7,782 bases of DNA from Candidatus Paenalcaligenes intestinipullorum (GTDB lineage: Bacteria; Pseudomonadota; Gammaproteobacteria; Burkholderiales; Burkholderiaceae_B), in NCBI GenBank assembly GCA_019120675.1, contig DWUQ01000015.1:1-7782 (forward strand). The letters run 5' to 3'. Below, in pieces: positions 1 through 5,143 of this stretch. The notes beneath the pieces are model-generated. The model was not told the origin of the DNA. It worked only from the letters and a program-made list of their open reading frames with translations, and did no database searches. The stretch's first letter is position 1. Each line of letters begins with the position of its first letter. A program made the translations under genes and the position numbers.

Positions 1-55
1 ACAGTGCCTAATTGGCTGTACTTACACTGATTTCCTCTAAAGGCGTATTATTCCC

Positions 56-616
56 ATGTCTCGTTTAACGGTTCTAACTCTGGACTCCGCTCCCACTGCC
101 ACTCACGATCGTCTTGTCAAAGCCGTGCAAACGAATGGCTTTTTGCCCAACTTGCTTGCTGTGCTGGCCAATGCCCCAATCGCCCTAGCCGCTTACCAAG
201 ACTTATCTGCGCTAAATGCTACAGCCAGCTTAAGTCTAGACGAACGAGAAATTGTGCAGCTGGTTGCGGCCACACACAACGGTTGCGCATTTTGCGTGGC
301 AGGCCATACGGCCATCGCTAAAAAGAAAAGCTCATTAAGCACGGGCACGATTGAGGCACTGCGCAACCAAGCACCACACGCGATTGAGGACGCGCGCTTG
401 CTGGAACTGGCCCTTTTCACCCAACACATCATTGATCAGAAGGCCCAACTCAGCGATGCTCAATTGCAGGCGTTTTTTGACGCTGGCTTTACCCAACAGC
501 ATGCTCTAGAGGTTATCGTAGGGGTAGGCTTGGCCACGATCTGCAACTTTGCCAACAATCTGGCCCAGACTCCCATTAATCCCGAGTTGCAGGAGCACGC
601 ATGGGCCACACCATAA
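56..616 (+). CDS. AhpD-like / carboxymuconolactone decarboxylase family protein
   Basis: This 186-aa protein belongs to the AhpD/CMD all-helical superfamily. It carries the AhpD signature E-x11-C-x2-C-x3-H as E65, C77, C80 and H84 (core CAFCVAGH, 77-84). In Mycobacterium AhpD the matching residues are E118, C130, C133 and H137, which form a redox-active disulfide with a proton relay. AhpD also has H132 between the cysteines; here that position is F79. The family includes alkylhydroperoxidases as well as true decarboxylases, and the CxxC points to thiol redox or peroxidase chemistry rather than decarboxylation. There is no signal peptide, so it is probably cytoplasmic. The start is preceded by AAAGG at 39-43, about 12 nt upstream, a modest ribosome binding site. 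Its 3' end overlaps the next gene by 16 nt, making it the first visible gene of a five-gene operon with a flavoprotein and an ABC importer. Only 55 nt of upstream DNA is visible, so promoter and regulator cannot be judged. Family is secure; substrate is unknown. Confidence 0.9.
   Translation: MSRLTVLTLDSAPTATHDRLVKAVQTNGFLPNLLAVLANAPIALAAYQDLSALNATASLSLDEREIVQLVAATHNGCAFCVAGHTAIAKKKSSLSTGTIEALRNQAPHAIEDARLLELALFTQHIIDQKAQLSDAQLQAFFDAGFTQQHALEVIVGVGLATICNFANNLAQTPINPELQEHAWATP
591..595 (+). promoter_or_regulatory. Ribosome binding site inside the preceding gene
   Basis: AGGAG lies 5 nt before the ATG at 601, inside the last codons of the AhpD-like gene. It is the best Shine-Dalgarno match in the operon and supports the 601 start, hence the 16-nt gene overlap and probable translational coupling. 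Confidence 0.7.
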
Positions 617-1713
617 ACTACGCTCCCCTGCCCAGTCTGGATCCATCCACTCACCACTGGGTTGGCGAAACTCTGGCGCACTGGCTGGACGAGCACGCCC
701 ACACGTTGGACAGCAGCTCAACCTTAGCCAACGAGGTGTTGCCACGCTTAGCTGACGAGCAGCTGTTTGCCATCGGTGTCCCGGCCGAACTAGGCGGTGT
801 AGTAGGCACCACCTTTGCCGACGCGGTAGACAGCATCAGTCAGGTGGCAGCCCACTCCCTAACGGCCGCCTTTGTGCTGTGGGGACAACGCACCTTCGTG
901 GAATACCTGCTACAAACCGAGCACACAGACACCTCGGAGCGATACCTGGCGCCTGTGCTACAGGGCTCATTAGCTGGGGCCACCGGACTGTCCAATGCCA
1001 TTAAGTTTCTTGGGGGAATCGAAGAGCTCCAAGTTCACAGCGAACAAGCAGGCCATGACTGGGTTCTTAATGGACGGCTACCTTGGGTCACCAACCTACG
1101 GCCAAATAACTATGCCGTAGCTACTGCCCTGTATGCCCCTAACGGAACCCCTGCCATTGCCATCATTGACCACCAAGATCATGATCAAGAGCGCAGCACC
1201 GACTTGCCGTTGGTCGCCCTGCAAGGCAGCAACACAGCGGCGCTGGCCTTTCACAACCTACACCTAAACCCCAACGAGCGTTTACTCAGTCTCAATGCGG
1301 CAACCTTCATCACGCACGTCCGCCCACGGTTTTTAGCACTGCAATGCGCCATGACCATCGGTTTAAGCCAGCGCTGTCTCGCCCAGATCATCTACCACCA
1401 TCGTCCAGTGGCCGTGATCCGTGCTTCTGCACTATCTTATTGGGAACAATTACAAACCTTGCGTGCCCATCTGTTGCATGGGGTGGCTCAAGACCAATTC
1501 ACTACAGACAGCAAAGCATTGTTTCGCTTACGTATTAAGCTGGCTGAGTTGGCGGCTAAAGCCGTCGCACTTGAAGCGGGCAACGAGGGGGGCGTCAGTT
1601 TTATCGCAGGAGCACGGGCACATACTCAACGTCGTCAGCGCGAATCCTTGTTCGTCCCTTTAGTCTCCCCCACAGTTGCCCAACTGCAAACGGCTATTGC
1701 GGACTCTCTCTAG
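601..1713 (+). CDS. Acyl-CoA dehydrogenase-fold flavoprotein, possibly a flavin monooxygenase
   Basis: The 370-aa product resembles the acyl-CoA dehydrogenase superfamily. The N-terminal helical part carries the family motif GVPAELGG (59-66). The middle part has NGRLPWVTN (157-165), matching the flavin-contacting W-[IV]-[TS]-N segment that opens the beta domain. The C-terminal part is helical and ends with RRQRESLFVPLVSP (344-357). I do not find the usual C-terminal Y-E-G-T-type segment that carries the catalytic glutamate of short- and medium-chain enzymes, nor a clear substitute. Superfamily members that oxygenate rather than dehydrogenate (DszC- and SfnC-like FMN-dependent enzymes) also lack it, so a monooxygenase-like role is plausible; this is inference. 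There is no signal peptide, so it should be cytoplasmic. It sits between an AhpD-like gene and an ABC importer of the sulfonate/nitrate class, suggesting that it acts on the imported compound. An automatic label of acyl-CoA dehydrogenase would probably be misleading. Confidence 0.8.
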   Translation: MGHTINYAPLPSLDPSTHHWVGETLAHWLDEHAHTLDSSSTLANEVLPRLADEQLFAIGVPAELGGVVGTTFADAVDSISQVAAHSLTAAFVLWGQRTFVEYLLQTEHTDTSERYLAPVLQGSLAGATGLSNAIKFLGGIEELQVHSEQAGHDWVLNGRLPWVTNLRPNNYAVATALYAPNGTPAIAIIDHQDHDQERSTDLPLVALQGSNTAALAFHNLHLNPNERLLSLNAATFITHVRPRFLALQCAMTIGLSQRCLAQIIYHHRPVAVIRASALSYWEQLQTLRAHLLHGVAQDQFTTDSKALFRLRIKLAELAAKAVALEAGNEGGVSFIAGARAHTQRRQRESLFVPLVSPTVAQLQTAIADSL

Positions 1714-1721
1714 GAACTCAT

Positions 1722-2513
1722 GTGACGGTATCGACTCACTCTATTTTGCTACGTGCACACAATATTGGCTTGCGGTTCGGTCAGGGTCCAGTGCTGGCGA
1801 ACCTAAACATGCGCATTCAGGCACAGGAGTGCGTCGTGATTCTAGGCCCCAGCGGGGTTGGAAAGTCCACGCTATTACGTTGCTTGGCTGGTTTGGCTAC
1901 GCCCACCGAGGGCCACATTGATTATCAAGGGCAGCCTTTGAAAAGCGTTCACCCTCGACTGGCCGTCGCCTTTCAGGACCCAGCGTTACTGCCTTGGCTA
2001 ACCGTCAGAGAAAATGTGGGCTTTGGTTTAAATTTCTCCCGTCAGCCCACTCTCAGCAAACACGAACGTGCACAACGCGTCCAACGTGCCCTAACAGAAG
2101 TCGGGCTGGCGCATTGTCCCGACCTGTACCCCAGCGAACTCTCAGGTGGTATGGCGCAGCGTGTGGCCTTGGCTCGCTGTTTAGCGCGTCAACCCGAGGT
2201 TTTACTGCTGGACGAACCCTTTGGTGCCTTAGATGCCGTTACCCGCCACGATATGCAACGTCTGCTGCAGCGCATCCGCAAGGATTTTCAATGTACGGTC
2301 ATCATGATTACTCATGATATTGACGAAGCGCTGGCCCTTGCTACACGGTTGCTAGTTATTGCAGGTCGGCCAGCCAATTTGGTCGCTGAGTGGGCGCTTA
2401 CTCCTACCTTGGCTGCAGACGGCAGCCAAGCCATCACCGCCCAGCATCAAACGATCAAGCAAGACATCCTCACCCTTCTTAATCATTACGCGCTCACCCA
2501 AAGCGCGCCTTAA
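1722..2513 (+). CDS. ABC transporter ATP-binding protein, nitrate/sulfonate/taurine type
   Basis: This 263-aa nucleotide-binding subunit contains every ABC motif: Walker A GPSGVGKST (42-50), Q-loop Q85 in AFQDPALLPW, signature LSGGMAQ (140-146), Walker B VLLLDEP (160-166) with catalytic E165, D-loop GALD (168-171) and switch H198 in ITHDIDEA. The Q-loop wording and overall length match the SsuB/TauB/NrtD group that powers import of sulfonates, taurine, nitrate, bicarbonate and pyrimidine precursors. It should sit on the inner face of the cytoplasmic membrane with the permease encoded two genes downstream. The start codon is GTG: an overlapping ATG at 1720 is followed at once by TGA and cannot be used, while AGGAA (1712-1716) is well placed for the GTG. 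It begins 8 nt after the flavoprotein gene and ends 14 nt before the binding-protein gene. The motifs establish the transporter class but not the substrate. Confidence 0.93.
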   Translation: MTVSTHSILLRAHNIGLRFGQGPVLANLNMRIQAQECVVILGPSGVGKSTLLRCLAGLATPTEGHIDYQGQPLKSVHPRLAVAFQDPALLPWLTVRENVGFGLNFSRQPTLSKHERAQRVQRALTEVGLAHCPDLYPSELSGGMAQRVALARCLARQPEVLLLDEPFGALDAVTRHDMQRLLQRIRKDFQCTVIMITHDIDEALALATRLLVIAGRPANLVAEWALTPTLAADGSQAITAQHQTIKQDILTLLNHYALTQSAP

Positions 2514-2527
2514 TAGGCTCAGTATCC

Positions 2528-3724
2528 ATGAATGCCTCAACCTCAAAAACGCGCCGTGACTTACTCAAACTGGCTGGCTTGTTCAGCCTAGGCGGTGCGC
2601 TACCGCTGCTATCCAGCTTCAGCCAACGCGTACACGCTGAGCCCAATGCACCATTACGTATTGGATATTTACCCATCACCGATGCCACCCCCCTTCTGGT
2701 AGCGCACAACAATGGTTATTTTGAAGAAGCCGGTGTGGTAGCGGAAAAACCCGTAATGGTGCGCAGCTGGGCCCAACTGATTGAAAGCTTTTTGGCCGGT
2801 CAGGTGAATGTGGTGCATTTGTTAACCCCCATGACCATCTGGGGCCGCTACGGCAGCCAAGCGCCTGCCAAGGTCGTGGCTTGGAACCACATGAGTGGAT
2901 CTGCCATCACTGTGGGCCACGACATTCAGAGCGTTCAAGACCTAGGCGGGAAAACTGTAGCGGTGCCGTTTTGGTACTCCATTCACAATGTGATGCTGCA
3001 GCATCTGCTGCGAGCCAATGGCTTGAAACCGGTAACGCGACGTCGTGGCAAGCTGGCCGATGACGAGGTTGCCTTGGTCATTATGGCTCCTGCTGACATG
3101 CCCCCTGCCTTAGTCAGTCAGCGCATTGCCGGGTTTACTGTTGCCGAGCCCTTTAATGCGGCAGCTGAAACGCTTGGTGCTGGGCGAATTTTACGCTTTA
3201 CAGGGGACATGTGGCGTGAACACGCCTGCTGCGTGACGTTCATGCACGAGCATGATCTGGAGAATCGCCCTGAGTGGTCACAGGGCGTGGTCGATGCACT
3301 GGTCAAGGCGCAACTCTGGACCTTGGAAAACCGTGATGAAACGGCGCGTATTTTGTCGTCCGAGGGTGCCAATCGCTACACACCACACAGCTATGAAAAC
3401 CTAGTCAAGGTTTTGAACCCAGCGCCCGAAGCACGTCAGGCCTATATCGACTCCGGCGCCATTCAGCACCCAGACTGGAACGATAAGCGCATTGATTTCC
3501 AGCCCTATCCCTTCCCGAGCTACACCGAAGAGCTGGTTAAGCTACTTCAAAATACCCAAATTGATGCCGATCGAGGCTTCTTGGACGCCCTAGATCCAGC
3601 TTGGGTAGCACAGGATCTGGTCGACGACCGCTTCGTCAAAGCCGCCATTGACAAAATAGGTGGCTTACAACGCTTTGGTCTGGAAAACAACCGCTACACC
3701 CGCAACGAAAGCATTCAGGCATGA
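2528..3724 (+). CDS. ABC transporter periplasmic substrate-binding protein with Tat signal, NrtA/SsuA-like
   Basis: This 398-aa binding protein starts with a twin-arginine signal: TRRDLLK at 8-14, a hydrophobic stretch around 15-30, and a VHA site giving probable cleavage after residue 37. The mature protein opens with RIGYLPITDATPLLVA (44-59), the first strand and ligand-site loop typical of the NMT1/NrtA/CmpA/SsuA binding-protein superfamily. Further family-like stretches are MTIWGRYGSQAPAKVVAW (102-119) and SGSAITVG (123-130). No lipobox cysteine is present, so it should be free in the periplasm, delivering ligand to the permease whose start codon overlaps its stop (ATGA, 3721-3724). Its length fits this family. 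The ligand could be an anion such as nitrate, bicarbonate or a sulfonate, or a small heterocycle; neighbouring oxidative enzymes favour an organic compound, which is inference. Its ribosome binding site is weak (AGG, 2515-2517). Confidence 0.9.
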   Translation: MNASTSKTRRDLLKLAGLFSLGGALPLLSSFSQRVHAEPNAPLRIGYLPITDATPLLVAHNNGYFEEAGVVAEKPVMVRSWAQLIESFLAGQVNVVHLLTPMTIWGRYGSQAPAKVVAWNHMSGSAITVGHDIQSVQDLGGKTVAVPFWYSIHNVMLQHLLRANGLKPVTRRRGKLADDEVALVIMAPADMPPALVSQRIAGFTVAEPFNAAAETLGAGRILRFTGDMWREHACCVTFMHEHDLENRPEWSQGVVDALVKAQLWTLENRDETARILSSEGANRYTPHSYENLVKVLNPAPEARQAYIDSGAIQHPDWNDKRIDFQPYPFPSYTEELVKLLQNTQIDADRGFLDALDPAWVAQDLVDDRFVKAAIDKIGGLQRFGLENNRYTRNESIQA

Positions 3725-4566
3725 AACCCACCACCCTAATGACTGACGTCTCACCATCCTCTCCCGCTAACGTGTCGGTGGCACCGCCTCCAACGAACCA
3801 CCGACTTGTCGGACCCATGGATAGCCGTCTGCGTGGGCTGTATGGGCTAATCGGATTGGGGATACTCATTGGCTTGTGGTGGATGGGCATTCATTTATGG
3901 GGCAGCCGTCTAGCGCAACAGTTTTCTCCTGGTCTGGCGCTCCAGACCACCTGGGAGCTACTCACCCAAGAGGAAATTTGGTGGCACATATCCCTAAGTT
4001 TGAAGCGCGTAGCAGTGGGGCTGGGACTGGCCATCATCTTGGGGGTTCCGCTCGGCCTGTTGATGGGTTTTCTACCGCGTCTCAACGCTCTGCTCACCCC
4101 TAGCTTTCAGTTTTTACGCATGATTTCCCCCTTATCGTGGATGCCGATTGCGGTCATGGCCTTTGGAATTGGGGATGCCTCCATTTATTTCTTGCTGACT
4201 TTTGCCGCCGTCTGGCCCGTCATCCTGAACACCACAGCGGGCGTGCAAGCCATCAACCCACAATGGTTGGAGCTGGGCAAGAGCCTAGCCGCCACGCGCA
4301 CCGAAACCCTATTGCATATTGTGTTGCCCGCTATTCTTGGCCACGTGCTCACCGGATTGCGTCTGGCCGTTGGCATTGTCTGGATTGTGCTGGTACCCAG
4401 CGAAATGTTAGGTGTAGACGCTGGCTTGGGCTATTTTGTACTGGATACACGGGATCGGATGGCGTATGCCGAACTCATGGCAGCGATTTTAGTGATTGGG
4501 CTCTTAGGCTTTCTACTGGACAGCAGCTTGCGCTGGTTGTTCCATCGTTGGATTAAACGTCTTTAA
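3721..4566 (+). CDS. ABC transporter permease, nitrate/sulfonate/taurine type
   Basis: This 281-aa inner-membrane subunit is of the SsuC/TauC/NrtB type. After a polar, Pro/Ser-rich N-terminus of about 35 residues come hydrophobic segments near 38-56, 95-117, 132-150, 155-173, 205-228 and 252-269, consistent with six helices. The cytoplasmic coupling loop that contacts the ATPase is recognisable at 184-203 (LELGKSLAATRT, then HIVLP). The glycine usual in the L-G-A core of this loop reads alanine here (SLAAT, 188-192). The start overlaps the binding-protein stop by 4 nt (ATGA), indicating translational coupling and no separate strong ribosome binding site. An internal ATG at codon 33 (3817) would remove the polar extension, so the exact N-terminus is less certain than the frame. 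It is the last gene of the operon; 577 nt without a convincing gene follow. Confidence 0.92.
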   Translation: MKPTTLMTDVSPSSPANVSVAPPPTNHRLVGPMDSRLRGLYGLIGLGILIGLWWMGIHLWGSRLAQQFSPGLALQTTWELLTQEEIWWHISLSLKRVAVGLGLAIILGVPLGLLMGFLPRLNALLTPSFQFLRMISPLSWMPIAVMAFGIGDASIYFLLTFAAVWPVILNTTAGVQAINPQWLELGKSLAATRTETLLHIVLPAILGHVLTGLRLAVGIVWIVLVPSEMLGVDAGLGYFVLDTRDRMAYAELMAAILVIGLLGFLLDSSLRWLFHRWIKRL

Positions 4567-4730
4567 ACATCGTAGATAAGCCCATCGCATCCACATAGTC
4601 CGTAACCCAAATCCCATTCTACCCCCTTACCTCAAGGCTCGGGCGGTGAAACCCAGCAGGCGGTCTCGCACTTGGCAACGCTTAAACCAGTACAGGACTT
4701 TATTTTAGACGCATACAGCCACTACAAAGC

Positions 4731-4766
4731 AATTGGCTTAGGGGGTACGCCCTCTAAGCTAATTTT
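4731..4766 (+). terminator. Probable stem-loop terminator or 3'-end hairpin of the ABC operon
   Basis: Bases 4731-4745 pair with 4750-4764 over 15 bp around a TACG tetraloop, a UNCG-type loop in RNA. The stem includes a GC-rich top (GGGGG against CCCTC) and two G-U pairs (4742/4753 and 4735/4760). Both wobbles would become A-C mismatches in a minus-strand transcript, so the structure favours function in + strand RNA. It is followed by a short T-run (TTTT at 4763-4766, partly inside the stem), weak for a classic intrinsic terminator. It lies 164 nt after the permease stop and about 160 nt before the nrd operators, suiting separation of the two transcription units. An mRNA-stabilising hairpin or an extragenic palindromic element are alternatives. 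Confidence 0.6.
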
Positions 4767-4926
4767 ACGGCACTGCCTGCCTAATAAAGCCCCTACAGAA
4801 GCGCTCCTACACATAGATCCGCCACAGCTCAGCCCCGTTTCGACGCGGCTAGAGTATTGATGCAGCGCTTTAGTCAGGGTTATGCCTGAAAACTTCTGAT
4901 TTGTCTAGTCCAACGCCAATGCAAAA

Positions 4927-4942
4927 ACACACTATATGGTGT
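4927..4942 (+). promoter_or_regulatory. NrdR box 1 (candidate operator)
   Basis: ACACACTATATGGTGT agrees with the NrdR-box consensus (acaCwAtATaTwGwgt, recalled) at 14 of 16 positions. NrdR is the ATP/dATP-sensing repressor of ribonucleotide reductase operons, and its sites normally come as a pair upstream of nrd genes. This site is 201 bp before nrdA, paired with the site at 4958. Confidence 0.78.
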
Positions 4943-4957
4943 TTAGCTTTATCGTGT

Positions 4958-4973
4958 ACACTACCAGTGGTGT
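4958..4973 (+). promoter_or_regulatory. NrdR box 2 (candidate operator)
   Basis: ACACTACCAGTGGTGT keeps the conserved outer arms (ACACTA and GGTGT) but deviates in the AT-rich centre, about 11 of 16 positions matching the consensus. Its start is exactly 31 bp after that of box 1, placing both on the same DNA face about three helical turns apart, the spacing typical of paired NrdR boxes. Alone it would be weak; the pairing and the nrdA gene downstream make it credible. Confidence 0.68.
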
Positions 4974-5143
4974 TAAGGCGGATTTCACCGTTTATATCGC
5001 TGCAACCTAGGTTTCATCAGGCTTCGCGCGTTTTACACCTCACACAATGGCGCTTTACTGCCAACTTTCCACCCAATATTTGCTGCGGACGTGCTCAAGC
5101 TAGGGCAACGCACGCATGCGACACGTAGACTCTGAGAGCTGAC

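Larger units (their letters stand above)
4567..5143. other. Intergenic region between ABC operon and nrdA
   Basis: No convincing gene is present. The first part (4567-4730) shows nothing I can name apart from GGCGGT occurring twice near 4642 and 4660. A strong hairpin occupies 4731-4764. A small hairpin (TCAGG/CCTGA, 4874-4889) precedes two NrdR-like operators at 4927-4973. The remaining 170 nt to the nrdA start form a leader with no evident structure or gene. I looked for a sigma70 promoter around the operators and found only partial -10-like strings (TATATG at 4933, TACACT at 4957, TTTATA at 4991), none with a credible -35, so no promoter is assigned. Confidence 0.7.

Noticed and set aside
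1..55. Promoter with TACACT (23-28) for the first operon gene
   Set aside because: The matching -35 position is at or beyond the window edge and ACAGTG at 1-6 is a poor match.
4137..4556. 139-codon alternative + frame inside the permease gene
   Set aside because: The permease frame has clear membrane segments and the coupling loop, while this frame is rich in Cys, His, Trp and Arg as expected for an out-of-frame translation.
4826..4857. Imperfect inverted repeat (CTC-AGCC against GGCT-A-GAG) as a second terminator
   Set aside because: The pairing needs a bulge and a large loop and no T-run follows; too weak to call.
4672..4860. 62-codon open frame between the ABC operon and nrdA, starting with TTG
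   Set aside because: It has no ribosome binding site, the product resembles no family I know, and the frame runs straight through the 4731-4764 hairpin. Chance is the better explanation.
4933..4998. Sigma70 promoter for nrdA using TATATG, TACACT or TTTATA as the -10 element
   Set aside because: None has an acceptable -35 at 16-18 bp, so no promoter can be supported by eye.
4901..5128. 75-codon open frame across the NrdR boxes and nrdA leader
   Set aside because: It covers the operator palindromes, lacks a ribosome binding site and has an unfamiliar, low-quality composition.
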